Below, in pieces: positions 1 through 24,709 of a stretch of DNA of 64,000 nt (the first letter of the stretch is position 1; every line of letters starts with the position of its first letter). Under the pieces are notes generated by a model, which ran no database searches, was not told the DNA's origin, and was given only the letters and a program-made list of their open reading frames with translations. This stretch comes from Bostrychus sinensis (taxonomy: Eukaryota > Chordata > Actinopteri > Gobiiformes > Eleotridae). Location of the stretch: contig CM036243.1 in NCBI GenBank assembly GCA_020698575.1, positions 19,807,403 to 19,871,402 of the forward strand. Direction: 5' to 3'. The position numbers and the translations under genes were made by a program.

Positions 1-533
1 ATTTGTTTACATTTTTCCAAACAAAAAATAGAACATATTATATATGCTAGTACATTACAGTTTAAACTTGGTTGATTCACACTAGCAATACCTAAACTAC
101 ATCTACTATAAGTGTGTGTGCATTCCCTTTGACACAGTTATAATTGTTTAATGGACTTTGAACCAAATGACTTACCAGCTTAGTCAACATGAGTCACACG
201 TTTTGTCGTGACATTTGAACTTTTGTGAACTAACTTGTGAAGATCTTTTTAATATTTAGGTTTAAAAATAAATTAATGTCAGACATTGCCACCCCTGTAC
301 CCTCTACAGGCAGCCAGTAAAACAATTTTTAGGAACCCATATTAAAATATACCTAGTAAATTGTGAAATCTTTGTTCTGGTAATTTTCTGATGGCCCAAC
401 GTCAACTTTTTTTTTGTAGCTTGAGACCATTTATTTTTAAACACACAGTTTCTCAAGGTGACAGATGTGAACTGTCACAAACATGATTTCTTGCAATCTG
501 GCCAACACTTGGATGTTAACATTTGTTTATTAC
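1..533. other. ACOX1 intron 2 (partial)
   Basis: This AT-rich stretch runs from the left edge to the donor of ACOX1 exon 2. I see no coding exon or recognisable repeat in it. Confidence 0.5.
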
Positions 534-1769
534 CTCTTATAGAAGTAAATCTCCTCTGGATCTGCAATGCCATACTCTCTGAGTTTCAAGATCATTTGGG
601 CACTCTTTCTGACAGCTTGATCATAGCGCTCACTACGGGACAGGAAGTTTGGGTCCTCTTCATTAAAGTCTGGGTCACTGAGGACCAGTGACTCTAAAGA
701 AAGATAGGAGTAAACCATTATGTTGATATTTCAAGAAGAAAGCAAGACAGACAGACAGACACACAGACAATGATAACTACTTTCTTCAATCTTTAACCAA
801 AATTGATGCTTGAATTAAGACACTTTGCTCTGTCTGGACCAGATAGCCTGGCATTGTCTTATTTAATGTAAACCTACATAGAGCAAGAGTGTATAAATGT
901 CTATTTAATCCATTTAATCCCAGATTTTCCCCAGACATTAAATATTAAAACCACATGTCATCAGTGCCTCAATGTAGAAATTTGGTATTTTAGTTGACTG
1001 AAAGCAAAGAGGTATTATTTTAAGTAAGCCACAATCTTGATTGTATAACAAACACCACAGGACCATTCATCCATAAACCTGACCATAAAAACATGCACTG
1101 ACCTCCACAAATAAACCCACTATTGTTCTACATGTTTAGATTAAAACAATTTATCCAATCTAAGTTTCTTTTAGTCTCCTTCTGTTACCAAACCAAACTA
1201 AAGTTGGTGTGTAGTAAAATCCTCCTCCTAGCTTCATGTTAACATAACCTTTTATAAACTTAAGTTTGAGACCTTAAATGTAAGAGCCTTAGAAGGATTT
1301 TTTTTTCGGTGGGGTGAAGTGGGTTAAGCAACACTACACACTGACTCCACATACAATTTGAATGAGATTATTAGCAGTTTTTCCATTATAACTAGTAAGA
1401 GCTCAAAATGAATAAATTAAGGTATAAACGAACATACAGGATGAGTATGCCTTTGAGCTTTCCTTTGATGATATGCGTGTTGATTTTTATGATAACGGCA
1501 GAAAAAAATAATAAAAACTGGCGACTGTATGCTAGCTAGGTTAGCAAAATCATCTGCGCAAAGGACACCATCTTCCAAGCAACTCTTAGCGTTGTCTTTA
1601 CAATATAAAAGCTGCGGGTCGCCATGCAAATGTGCACTACCTGATTTTACATCTTACCAATTTCTCGTTTTCTTTTGGTCTTTTCGGGCCCTCCGTCCAA
1701 AATGTAAGTGAGTTTTTCGACGTCAAAAGAAGCATTTCGTCGCTCCTTCAAAATGTCAGGATTCATCAT
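534..1769 (-). CDS. ACOX1: Peroxisomal acyl-CoA oxidase 1, first two coding exons (partial, continues off the left edge)
   Basis: ACOX1 catalyses the first, FAD-dependent step of peroxisomal beta-oxidation of straight-chain acyl-CoAs. Two exons are visible: 1658-1769 and 534-693. Exon 1 reads MMNPDILKERRNASFD... and later ILDGGPEKTKRKREI, the typical ACOX1 N terminus. It ends in phase 1 at a GTAAG donor and joins exon 2 (SLVLSDPDFNEEDPNFLSRS... then KLREYGIADPEEIYFYK), which matches the family's NDPDF...REFGIADPDEI region. Two adjacent ATGs (1769 and 1766) could start the protein; the second gives the family-typical MNPD. Exon 2 ends at a GTAATA donor at 533. The flavin and catalytic domains lie beyond the left edge. 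A 964-bp intron separates the exons. The human order ACOX1 then EVPL supports the call. Confidence 0.9.
694..1657. other. ACOX1 intron 1
   Basis: The intron is bounded by GTAAG (minus strand, at 1657) and an acceptor at 694. It is AT-rich and includes a short CAGA run near 750-765. No other gene was seen. Confidence 0.6.
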
Positions 1770-1889
1770 TTCGATACAAAAAAAAAATATGTGGCAGTTG
1801 TAAAGTTAAGGACAGACGTCTTCTTTATTTCTAAGTTATATCCTAACTCAACCCCAACTTCAGTGTAGACGTCTGCTCTGAGGAGACGT

Positions 1890-1928
1890 AGGGCGGGGCT
1901 TTACAGCCACGTGACCAAACCCGGAAGT
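1890..1928 (-). promoter_or_regulatory. Probable ACOX1 promoter elements (GC box, CACGTGAC E-box, ETS site)
   Basis: About 120 to 160 bp upstream of the ACOX1 start codons there is a GC box (GGGCGGGG, about 1891-1898), an E-box CACGTGAC (1908-1915) and an ETS-type CCGGAAGT (1921-1928). Such a TATA-less set is common for housekeeping genes. CACGTGAC is also the core bound by USF/TFEB/TFE3 bHLH factors. A pure T run follows at about 1927-1950. Binding is inferred only from the motifs. Confidence 0.5.
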
Positions 1929-1961
<33 letters not shown>

Positions 1962-2748
1962 TGGCAGATTCTATCTTGTGCCAGCTTATAGGTATGTTTT
2001 AATTATAAGTGCCAAAACTTAAATTGAATTTCACAAATTAAAAAATAATCTAATATATTGAAACTGAATTAATTCGTTTTGGAGCTGTATTTATTCTAAA
2101 TTCAATATTCAGTTTTCCAAAGCTTACAGTTTCAGTTCTTCTCCATTCACCTTCAGTCCTCCAATTTCATAATTTCAGTCTTAAATTCAGTTTTCTTAGA
2201 TGCACATCCTTTGCAACTATACTTTTTATTATAAATTTTATTTTTTTATTTTTTTAGTATGAGGCTACTTATGACTGAGGTAACAAAGAATTTCCAGACA
2301 CCCTTGGTAACCACATCATTGTAATTGTAGCCTCTAAAATTCCCCCTTATGTTTTTTTGTATGCCACATTATTCATGCAGGATCATACCCATGAGCATTG
2401 AGCAGTGAGTGTGCATTACCTAATATCTGTTCACTTATTAGTACTACTGCTTTTTCACACAGTATTTTTTCACACAGTATTGACTTAGGGTACTTTCAAA
2501 CAAATGCATGAAATATTGCATTGGATGGTTTTGGAAATGACGTGCATTGCATTTTGTGTCAGTATATTTTAGATTTATTAATGTTCATTTCTTCATAGGG
2601 TGTCAAACAAAATTGAGTTAAAGTGTCATGGATATAACCCATAAAAAATACAAATAAAAATCAATCAATCAATCTTTGTAAATACCATTGCACCATGTCC
2701 CAGGATCCCTTCGAGAAAAATTATTCAAATAAAAAAATTAACATGCAT

Positions 2749-2754
2749 TTTATT
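2749..2754 (-). terminator. EVPL polyadenylation signal AATAAA
   Basis: TTTATT on the plus strand reads AATAAA for EVPL, about 190 nt beyond its stop codon. It is the first canonical hexamer I found downstream of the gene. Confidence 0.5.
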
Positions 2755-2940
2755 TTCTGTATTTAAATTAAAACAAAACATCTGCCCTTATTTTCAGTAA
2801 ACAAAAGTCAGCAGCATGTATTTTCGCCCAACCCAAAAGCTTTGCAGTAGTTTCCTGAGTCACAGTGTACATTTTAATTAATATAACATGACAAAATTAG
2901 AAGAAGCACTAAATCACAAGCCACTGTTTTGTAAACATAT

Positions 2941-14651
<11,711 letters not shown>

Positions 14652-15373
14652 CCTGGCGGTTGTTGTGGGCCAAACAGAGATCCCACTAAAGTCTCTTGTC
14701 CTCCTTCTCTTGCTCTTATCGTGGCCCGGTGGCTCTGCTGTCCCAGTCTCAAACACACTCTCACTCACTCACCGGGACAGGATTTAACGTTGGCAGCTCC
14801 TCCCAGACAGGTTAACAGTGTGACACCGCCCAGATTCAGGACCGGACTGACCTGTTCCCTCTATTCTCCCTTCTTACTCGTTTCATGGGCCTCCCTCAGA
14901 GGACAGGGCCCCTAGAACACTGTGGACACAGGAAGTATGTATAAACTATTATTTGAGTTTCAATGACCATAAATTCTAAAACCACACCCAATTAGAAGGT
15001 ATTGATGTTACAAAAATCTATATATCAAATATTAGGCTAATAAAAGTAAACAAGCTACCAAACCATTAAAGCCCAGATTTTACCCAGACATAAAAATATC
15101 AAAAGCATGTCATTAGTGCATGTTATTGAGGCACTTAGTTAAGGGCTAAGAATCTCTCAATTTAATTTGGTCCACATGTGAATGGAAATGTCTGATACTT
15201 TTTCATTACAAAATCTGACAATATACTGTATCAATGACTTTTACTAAAATATGCATTATTATAAGTAGGTGTTGTAGGTCAAACACACACACACAGATAT
15301 TCACAATATTACTCGAATAATAACACAATACCTAACTGTATATTATAATATGGAGACCTATATTTTATTTTTT

Positions 15374-15640
15374 ATTTTTTATTTGACCTTTATTTAACCA
15401 GGAAAGTCCCACTGAGATTCAGAATCTCTTTTGCAGGGGAGTCCTGGCCCCATGGGGAACCTATTGTATATGTTTTTAGTGGTAGGGGAAACCGGAGCAC
15501 CTGGAGGAAACCTACGCAGATACAGGGAGAACATGCAAACTCCACACAGAAAGGCCCCACCCAGTCTGGGAATCGAACCCAGGACCTTCTTGCTGTGAGG
15601 CAGGAGCGCTACAAGGTATACAAGGTGTAATCCCATTGGT
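15374..15640 (-). repeat. Fish repeat with TTATTTAACCAGGAAAGTCCC and LINE-tail-like segment
   Basis: It begins with a TGACCTTTATTTAACCAGGA block and continues with GGAGAACATGCAAACTCCAC and TGGGAATCGAACCCAGGACC. Both blocks are very common in fish genomes, the latter in the 3' part of L2-like LINEs and derived SINEs. An inverted relative of the first block lies at about 38895-38975. Confidence 0.7.
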
Positions 15641-16224
15641 CACTCTTGTTGCTGCTCTCTTTTCCTCTCAGCCATGGCCAAACCAAACAAATAAAATACA
15701 ACTACATGTGTGAACATTAGAGACCTTAAAGATACTTGGGTATACAATTTCTGTTTTTATCCTTGGGCTGACATTACAGGGTACTGACGCTCAGCGAGTC
15801 TGTTACAAATACAGATACACTGTATACAGTCAACAATGACAAGCACTTTGCTCCTGGTGGGGACCCTAAAGTCAGTGCCATCATGTAACACTCAGTTTAT
15901 TGCTTCATGACATTTGCAAAAAACAATTCACTCACTCAAAGAGTGCCTCACTAGCCTGGAGCTTATCGACAATAGAAAACCATGACAGGAATGTAGTCAG
16001 GCTGCTCTGTGCAGCAGAGTGGTGACTGCACACTGTTCATTCATACAGCATCACACTTTACACATCCACTAAGTTTTCAAAATGACACTGCTTAAATGTT
16101 GTACACACAATACGCTGAACTTTATTAAGCCAATCAGAATAAATTAAAGTAGAATCACCTAAATTAAGTAGCATTTACTGAAAAGACAATGTTTACTGTG
16201 AGCCTGAGTTAGTCTTCAGTCTTA

Positions 16225-16710
16225 GGCCAGACCCCTTGCTTTTAGATGTCAGCAACTTTTGGACCAGCCAAATACACTATTTCCAAATAACTATACTTTT
16301 TCAAATAACTAAATTGGGATTATGGTGTGGGGTTGTTTTTAGGAGCTGGGCTTGGCCCCTTAGTTCCAGTGAAAGGGACTCTGAATGCTTCAGCAGACCA
16401 AGAGATTTTAGACAATTCCACGCTCCCAACTTTGTGCGAACAGTGCACAAGGCACGGTCCATAACGACATGGATGAGGGAGTGTGGTGTGGAAGAAGCTG
16501 ACTGGCTTGCAGTCCTGACCTCAACCTAAGAAAACACTTTTGGGATGAATTACAGTGAAGACTGCGAGCCAGGCCTTCTCGTCCAACATTAGTGTCTGAC
16601 GTTGGACGAGACATAGATTATTAAATCCTATGGATTAAGAATTGGATGTCACTTAAATTCAAATGCATGTAAAGGCAGGTGAACTAATACTTTTGGAATA
16701 TAGTGTATTA
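16225..16710 (+). mobile_element. Relic of a Tc1/mariner transposon
   Basis: Decayed transposase text can be read in pieces: a VWGC-like block, then HKARSITTWMRECGVEEADW with LTSTENTFGMN-like remains of the D,D34E catalytic C-terminal part. Its 3' end (AATACTTTTGG..ATATAGTGTAT) looks like a Tc1 terminal inverted repeat. Stops and frameshifts show it is dead. Confidence 0.75.
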
Positions 16711-18447
16711 TATTTACTGACATCACTTGATCAAATCTTGTAAAAATGAATATCTGTGAACAAATACATTCTTACAAACTGTGATCTCATAAAAACATTT
16801 AAATAATCTAGAAATGTGTCTTTAATACCTTTAACTAGGCGTAGTGTAACTTAATTGTACTCTCTCAAGTCATAAAGGTAATCATAAATCATGGGAACAT
16901 CCAACGACGAGGCAACCACAATTACATAGTTTTTGCAGTAAAAAGACAAATAACAGATGAAAGCGAAGAAAATTTGTACTGGACATGATTTAGACTGGAC
17001 TGAGGTATGATTGAGATCCGTTTGGTGAAACGTAGGTACATTTTGAGAACAGATGAGTCACACTGAACTATGAAACGTCAACAGTATAATTTGTATTAAC
17101 ACAAATGAAACATAGATACCCTTGCAACTATTCATACTTCTGATGCACTAAGTAAATCTAAACACACTCACACCCTTTTAAGGTATCCACCCACGCCCCA
17201 AAACAAAAGGTGCAGTCAACATACTTCCGCCAGAAATACATTTTTGGAAAATCTACATTCAAGAAAACTGAACCGAACACTGCAGGTGCTTGGTAAACTA
17301 TTTTAATTAGGGCAGAAAATTAAAACAATACATTCTTATTTTAATGCTTGAGCCTCGATTGTAAAATGTGTCCAAGGCTATCAACAATTCAGATCCTTTA
17401 GCATTATCCACTGTAATTTAACAAAAACAATTAAAAGAGAACATCTCAATTAGATAAATTAAAGAGTAACATGTTTAGGAAGAAGAAAATTAGGTCCTGT
17501 GAGAATCTAAGGGGCTCTAGTGTAGAGGTCGGATGCAAATCTGCAAAAAGCTACAGCCATTAAACTCTAAAATAATAAAAGCATAATTTGATTGCAATTG
17601 TAAAACCACAGATATTTTGATCAAAGTGTAACCACTAAACCTCAGTTGGACCCATCTATGCATTTCCCAGCAGTTTGTGATTTTATTTAAGCATTTATCT
17701 GCACATTGCGTTTCAGTTCATTCCTGTATCCCTCATTTAAGGGTGACAAATGTACCTTGCAGAAATAATTAAAAAGCATATGGTTATATCTGTGGACACG
17801 ATTTGCCCCTCCTAGTTAAATGTTTAATATTAAAATAAAACCAAATTTCAAACTCAATATCCCAGAAGAAAGTATGCTGTGATTTTTACTTTTGAGCAAT
17901 TAAACAGCACAAGGCTGAATGTTAAATTGTACTATTTTAGTATGCACATAAATGCACAACTGTGGCTGTATGTTATTAAAAAAAATGAAAATTATACCAA
18001 GGTGGTTCATGTTGGAGAAAAAGTAGCAGTAAATTGTAGGAAATGGTGAGGCAGAGCACATCATGAGGAAAAAAAAGGTAAGGCGCTTAACACACAAAAA
18101 AACAGAGGTCAAAAAGTTAGGTTTGACTTTAAGTAAAACCATGGTTAGGTTTGTGTAAAACAGAATTATCCCTAATGACTGCATTCATTTGGAGGATTCC
18201 ATACCGCCTTGTGTCACAAGAGTGGCAGGTTATTTTGGATATCGCTACTTGAAACTGATTACTTTCCCTGCCTCACATAAAATAAATCCATTTTACTTTC
18301 TGATCTGCATCACCACAAAAATTCAATGAGGCATTTGAATATATCATTAAAAAACTAAACAGAACTAACAACTGTACCAAGCCAGCTTATACTGTATGTT
18401 TTAAGCTCATGAAGAGATGGCTCATTGTATCAAGTTTTGAATTTGAT

Positions 18448-21400
18448 TTAGCTGCCAAAACCGAAGATGTTCTTAAAGTATCCTGTCAGGCCGCCCTTGC
18501 CCTTCTGCTCCACTTTGTCGTCCAGTGGCGGGAAGGCCACGTGATTGAGCGCAAGATCAAAAAACAGAGGCTTGCATGGGATTGGCTGGAAGTCAGGAGG
18601 GAAGTGCACCAGATTAGGCTGCTTCCCAACGAGGGCTGTGTCGAGGCGGAAGGCATCTAGTCGATCACAGAGGGGCTGCAAGAAGAGATCAAGGCAAATT
18701 TTCATATTTTATATTTTACACGTGTCAGTGCTTCATTCAGACGTGCTAATTTCTTACCATAATGTCCTTAACCTGTGGCTGAGTTGGAGCTTCAATAATC
18801 TCGTCTGTATCTAGAACACATACATGCAAATAAATAAACTGTGCAAACACAATAATCTTAAATATTAATAATATGAGAAGGCAACACGCACCTAAAATGG
18901 CAGCAGCTTGAAGGGAGTACTTTTCAGCATTGACTTCAGCAATAAGTTCCTGGACATCAGGCAGGTCCTATACAGAATTGGATCCAAGAATGTGGAATAT
19001 GGGAGAAAGATTTAGGGCAATTTGGAAGCAATTTCTTCATTATAATTAAAATAGTTGAATTAAAACAAACTCAAACCTTAAGGCTATTGTTGAAGCCTTT
19101 AGCTTTGGACTGGACTTCCTTGGCATATTTTAGCACCCTTTCATACAAAACAAGGGCCTCACTCCACTTCTTAACCAGCACATAAGACTGAGCTATAAAG
19201 AAACACCTGCAGGAGCAAAAATACACAGAGTAGTGAGCAGCTGGTAGGTTAATAGAAGTAGGACATTCAAATTTGAAGAAATAATCAACCAAAATGGACA
19301 TAAATGTAAAAAGCCTTTTTTGTTGAATAAAAAGGTGAATGCAGACCTGTAAGCCTTGTAGACCAATGTCTTGAGCGACACCTCCTTTTGAAAAGTGTGG
19401 TCATCCTCCAGACCCTGCAGAGTGGACAGCTCAGCCAAACTCTAGGAAGAAGAGGATTAAAATTACTAACACTGTAAGAGAGGGTGAGAGAGACTGTCAA
19501 GCAAGGTGAGATACACACCTTTACTGTTGAAAGCACAAAATCAACAACTATTGCACCTTCACATTTTGGAGAGGCATTTTGTATTGCATCACTCAAAACT
19601 CATTTATCCCAAGCAGTAAAATATTGTTCACTATGGCTCAGCAAAATTTGGCATAGTAACACCTGAACTGCTTTGTTTGTGGGGTTAGAGAGAAAAAAAC
19701 TTTAAATGTCTTGAACTGAGAAGATCTGTACCTGCAGAACAATGTCATAGAGGCGGATGAGGTCCTGTGGACGGGGGCCTCTCTTGCTCTCATCAGCCTG
19801 AGGCTCTTTTAGTTTGGCCTGCAGTGTGTGGGCCATGCTTTCATTTCTCTTTACCAATGTACAGAGCTTGATATAGGTCAGGTAGCTGGGTACACAACAG
19901 AAGGCAAATTATTTGGATACCTAATGGTTTTCACATCAATAAAACACAGTTGCCTTTATTACCTGTGCAAAAATTGCAGGTTGGACACCTTCCCACTTTC
20001 AGCTTCAGAGCTTCTGTCACGCTGCTTCTGCTTGGACACAAAACATCTTACAAACTCTCTCCAACTTTAAAACTATTTTTAACATTAAATCACATACCGC
20101 CTCAGCTTTTAATTCCTCTCTTACAGCCTGGATGGTGTCTCTGCACTCAGCCAACAAGGTCTCATACAGATGCTCTTTGGTGTCCTCATTAGCTGCCTGT
20201 ATTTTAGACATAGCAAGAGTAATGTTAACTACACTAGCATGAAATGTAAATAAAGGCAAGTGGATTAGAAAAATGTACATTATGTCAGAATAATATATTA
20301 CATATAAGTTTTATAATAACATAAAAAAAAAAAAAAATCAAAAAATGTTCAAAATCTAGGCAAATAGAGAACTACCCGTTAATTGTACATCATTTAAAAT
20401 GTATGTAAAGTACTGGATGTGTAACATGCAGGACTGGTCAAACTGGAAATATTAAACTGTAATGTGCTGAATGTATTATGATTTTATTTTTTAGCTCATT
20501 TCAAAACCAAAAACATTGCATTGTATGCATCCAAGTTTATAGAAGCAGTTAGATACAGAAAAAGGCTTTCTGCAGGAATGTGACTGTGGCAAAAAAGAAA
20601 AGACAAACACTGGTATGTGATCAAGCAAGCTGCTCAGTCTACTGCAATACATCACAGAGTAGACAGACTCAAGGTTCAAAGTGTATCAAAAACAGAATTT
20701 CTTAAACTCTGATTCTGTGACTCAACCAGTCTTCAGATGCCCTTTGTGTGAGCCTGAGCCTTGTCTGCAATGGGACGTCGCATTCTCTCTATAGAGAACA
20801 AGAAGAAAGGGACAAGACATGGAGACAGGAGAGGAATGCTACGAGAAAATTCCTCATCGTAATAACTGAATGATGGGTCACAGGGCTGCTCTCGTCCACC
20901 CAAAAGGCTGATGTTATTTAGCCCCATACTCTAGTGCCAACACCCTGTTAACGCCTAGCACAACCAGCAAGACCGGTTAAGCATCTTCTGTTGGCAAGGA
21001 GGACAGGAGATGGATAAACTGATTACAGAAGAAAAAGAGTAAAGGGAGCTTTCAAGTATGACCTAGTATCTCAATTTCTGTCTTCTTCAACAAAAATGCT
21101 AAACTGTGACTGTGGGAGAAGCTTTGGTGCTGCTCGAGTATATATTGTGCAGTAGGCAAGTTCTATAGTTTTAGTCTTTTGGAGATTGTTTTAGATATTA
21201 GATATGGCCCCTACACAGGTTAGAATACTGCCTCTCACAAGTTAAACTGCACTACAGCTAAGCAAGGGATATTTATAATATATATTTATATTTAATATAA
21301 CAGAAATTGTTAGTCCTGATAAGGATATTCTGCCCACAGAGACCTGCAGGGTGTAGCCTTTTATTTTACGTGTTAGACGAAATGCTCAGAATGCAGTCGT

Positions 21401-24400
21401 GCCATGAAAGAGGCTGCATGCCAGAGATCTGAGTAGCTTTGGGTGTGCTAGTGTACGTGTGTCTGCAGGGTGTGCATTGCTTTTATGTAGAAGAAACCCT
21501 GAGGGGTGCTCTGCAAAGGCAGTCATACAGAGGCTTTAAAAACAGTGGGCCACCTACGGAGCATTTAAGGATCCAAGTATGATCATTCTTTTTAGAGAAT
21601 TCACAGGAAGTACACTAAGTAAGGGAAGGGACTGTTCAATATTTATAAATCTAGTACTCCTAGTTACTTTGGATAGCTACTTTATTTCCTATTACAGGAG
21701 CACGAAAATATGCAGTTTTTTTTTTTTGTTTTTTTTTTACACTGGGTCCCAAAGTGGATAGATCTCAAAACACTGTTTCCATGTTCTCATGTTTACAACC
21801 CATGTATCTTTTCTGAAACAATATACCCCCACCTCTTCCACACACATGGGCTAACTCCAACAACTCCAAATATGGCGGCTTACACTGTAGCATTAGTGCT
21901 GCAGAAGCTACTTAGCTTGTTATAAACATGTTTCTGAGGAAGAATTACAGCGCCATGAACAGGCCTGGAATATTTACTACAGCATTTTTGTGGTTTTGTG
22001 TGGGGACACACATTAAAACGATTTGACATTTTGGAAATAAAGGTGAATTTGTCTCTGTGTGGATGTGGCATAGACTAAACCATGTACTGTAAATAAGCCA
22101 GTGAAAGTTTGAACAGTGCTATCACTGTCAATTTAAATGTGTTGTTGTTAGTGAGAAATATTCAGAGTTTTTCAGTGTACCTGTACCTGATTAAAAACTT
22201 CAAATGATGGGGTTTGAATAAATTAACAAAAAAAGTAGTCATATTATTACAAATAAATAACTAATATGTTAACACCTACACAAATTTGCCTTTCAAAACA
22301 AATCTATAAAAAAACATAATAAACCATCTTCTATGGTCTTAAAAAATAGGACAAAATACTGACCTGAGCAATGGCAGCCTCATTGTCTGCTAGGCCCAAC
22401 AAAAATATGCGAGCCTTGTCAATCTTGACGGGGACAGTTCGTCCTCGCCATTCCACCTCACTCATGGTGGCCGCTTGCTTAGTTCTTGCCTGAGTAATGA
22501 GCGCCTACAAAACAAAAATATGATATATAGATAAGCATAATGTTTTTAGTATAGTGGTGTTTTTTTTTTCCTCAAGAAAGCATCACTAATAATTTAAACA
22601 AATAAATGTATGGACATGAGCTAAAAATGTACCTCTAGTTTTTCAGCCATCATGCCGCCACCGCCTCCTGTCAGTCTCATCTGCATCAGGTCATTGATGG
22701 CATTCTGGTCACCTACAATCATAAAAGTGATGGGTTTGTGGACAGGATTGTGAACACTGTTCACAATCCTGTCACAGTGCTCACCAATGTTGTAAGCACA
22801 ATATCGAATGTTGGGTGAGATTTCATCTACACGCTGCCGATACAACACTTGCAGCTCCTCTGTGAATGCACTGGCCAGCTTCTCATAGATGGTCCTGACA
22901 AAAGAAGGGGAAATGGCAAATTACAGTTTTTTTTTATATTTATAACATAATTAAAAGCAGTATAATGGGAAAAAAAGACATGTACATGGTAAGCTACTCT
23001 CAATTCAGTACACAAACAGAACTATTACATTTAAACATACTTGCACTTATTAAAAGCCTCCATGGCACACTTCCATTCCTGCAGCTCAAATTCAACCATT
23101 CCTGTGAGGTACGCTGTGTAAGCCTGCAGTATGAGAAAGAGTGTCTTTATTACAATTAGGGCAAATAGTATAGACTACAAATTAGATTTTAAACGGAGTA
23201 AAAAAAAAAGCCTATGTTGGTCCGACCCTACCTGTGCCTCCAGTTTAGTCTTGGCATCTACACGAGGGCTTTCACACAGCTTCTCCAGTCTCTCACTGTG
23301 CTTGGCAGCCTTGCGTAACCTCGCCAGCAGATGGAAACGTTTCCTCGGCTCTGTGTTTGCCTCCTGTTTCAACTGCATGGCATAACTCCATGCACGTTCC
23401 CCCTCCATAAGAACTATCAATAGATATCTGGAGCGGAAATAATTATCAGAATGTTTTATTTACTATTCTAAGTTCAACATAAGATTTTAGAAAGTTCCCT
23501 TGATACTCCCTGTACTCCACAACAACGTACCTGCTGTCAGAGAGCATTTCAACTGTAATTTTTTTCCCCACAAACTTATGTCTATTGCCCATCTTGAATC
23601 CAAGAGTCTTGCGTAATCTTCGCAATCTGCGAGAACAGTATCCCCTAAAAATGAAGACATATATTATTAGAATGCTTGATTAATATAGGAGAGAAAATAG
23701 TCATTATTAGAGCCACACAACTATATCTCAAATAACAATGTCAATATCAACTGACTTTGGCCATATGGCACAAAGTCATCACACTAAACAGTATTACAAT
23801 AGAGAAATACAAAGTGTTAACTACAACTGTAACCACAATAGCTTAGTTAAAGCCCTAAATTACTCTCCTGAAATTGTGTTTATACAATGTTGCCCTGCCA
23901 TCAATATAATGCATAACAGAGTGCAGCCACTCACACCTGAGACTTATGAATGAACAGTCACACCAGGCCAAAGCTCACCTGTATCTCTGGTAGTCTCCGT
24001 GTCTGAGGCCATGCTGCTGCTGCGACTCTTTAATAATTTGCAGGACTGTGATTAACAGTTAAAGAACTACTACTTATATTTATAGAAAAAACACACGGGC
24101 ACATGAAAACATAATGGTGCTGTGCAGAAAACAGATGACTGATAGAAAATAGCTTTAACAGACGAGAACAGCCCAAGCTTTAAGCATTGATACAAATGAT
24201 AATCAAATCTTTGGACGTTTCACCTCAAACAAAATTAACATGCACTATAGATCTGACACCATTATGCGTTTTTTTTGCTGCAGTGGTCCTTCTTTTGATA
24301 TCTTGCAGCCTTTGAATTCACAGCTTTGGTATGACACGTCGCCTAACTGTGCTAACATTATCCTATGGACTAGCCACTAGCTAGCTTTAGCGTTCTACTC

Positions 24401-24552
24401 TAATAAAACTAATCCGAAAGACAATCCAACATCACCGCATCACATTTCGTACTGTTAAGGATACTTTCCAATCCTAGTCCACCTTCTGGCACATTTTCTT
24501 TATTTTCATCCGTTGTTGAAACTTTGGCTTCGTTTTGCTTGTCTGCGGCCAT
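18448..24552 (-). CDS. SRP68: Signal recognition particle subunit SRP68, complete 16-exon gene
   Basis: SRP68 forms a heterodimer with SRP72 on the S domain of 7SL RNA, and the particle targets ribosomes to the ER. Exons: 24465-24552, 23979-24045, 23531-23644, 23232-23427, 23041-23123, 22785-22894, 22633-22712, 22364-22504, 20098-20196, 19963-20030, 19732-19885, 19347-19441, 19077-19206, 18892-18967, 18758-18810, 18448-18675. Frames close to about 593 aa (human 627). Visible marks: EILQIIKESQQQHGLRHGDYQRYR then RGYCSRRLRRLRKTLG near residues 30-65 (arginine-rich RNA-binding part), AWSYAMQLKQEANTEPRKRFHLL, ISPNIRYCAYNIGDQ, TMSEVEWRGRTVPVKIDK, and the C terminus FFDLALNHVAFPP..GLTGYFKNIFGF, the SRP72-binding end. 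The N-terminal glycine-rich stretch of mammals is absent. POLG2 lies immediately upstream on the same strand. Confidence 0.96.
20197..22363. other. SRP68 intron 8
   Basis: This is the longest SRP68 intron (2.2 kb). It contains A and T homopolymer runs (20322-20337, 21716-21740) and no recognisable exon or classified element. Confidence 0.6.
22741..22773. repeat. Perfect 16-bp hairpin inside a 72-bp SRP68 intron
   Basis: GACAGGATTGTGAACA, one C, then its exact complement TGTTCACAATCCTGTC. It lies in the intron (22713-22784) between SRP68 exons 6 and 7, close to the 5' splice site. Confidence 0.9.
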
Positions 24553-24609
24553 CTCTAGAAGCTAAGCTAAGCCGCGCGCACGGGGCAAAGGGGCTGCTAC
24601 GTCGAAATA

Positions 24610-24617
24610 TCGCGAGA
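24610..24617. promoter_or_regulatory. Partial TCTCGCGAGA-type promoter motif upstream of SRP68
   Basis: TCGCGAGA lies about 58 bp upstream of the SRP68 ATG in a CpG-bearing stretch. It is eight of the ten bases of a known vertebrate core-promoter palindrome that is frequent at housekeeping genes. Function is inferred. Confidence 0.4.
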
Positions 24618-24709
24618 ATGCATGAAAACGCATGTGGAAGTAGCCCCTCCTACACCGTTGATCCTCTTTGAACTTGGTCAAGTATGACGACTCATGAGGG
24701 TCTGCTTGT

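Larger units (their letters stand above)
1770..2940. other. ACOX1-EVPL intergenic region
   Basis: This stretch holds the ACOX1 promoter and, from about 2750, the EVPL 3' UTR. No TEN1 or CDK3 coding sequence, which lies between these genes in human, could be recognised. The rest is AT-rich and unassigned. Confidence 0.5.
14652..18447. other. SRP68-EVPL intergenic region
   Basis: Apart from the two repeats listed separately (15374-15640 and 16225-16710), this stretch is AT-rich and without recognisable genes. EVPL promoter sequences must lie near 14652-14950, where GC content rises, but no clear motif stands out. Confidence 0.5.

Noticed and set aside
1957..1993. ATG-led frame MADSILCQLI on the plus strand ending at a GTATG donor, divergent from ACOX1 (where TEN1 starts in human)
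   Set aside because: Eleven codons with no similarity to the TEN1 N terminus and no second exon found downstream. Probably chance.
20017..20280. Separate small gene from the 87-codon minus-strand frame
   Set aside because: It is SRP68 exon 9 read through its flanking introns.
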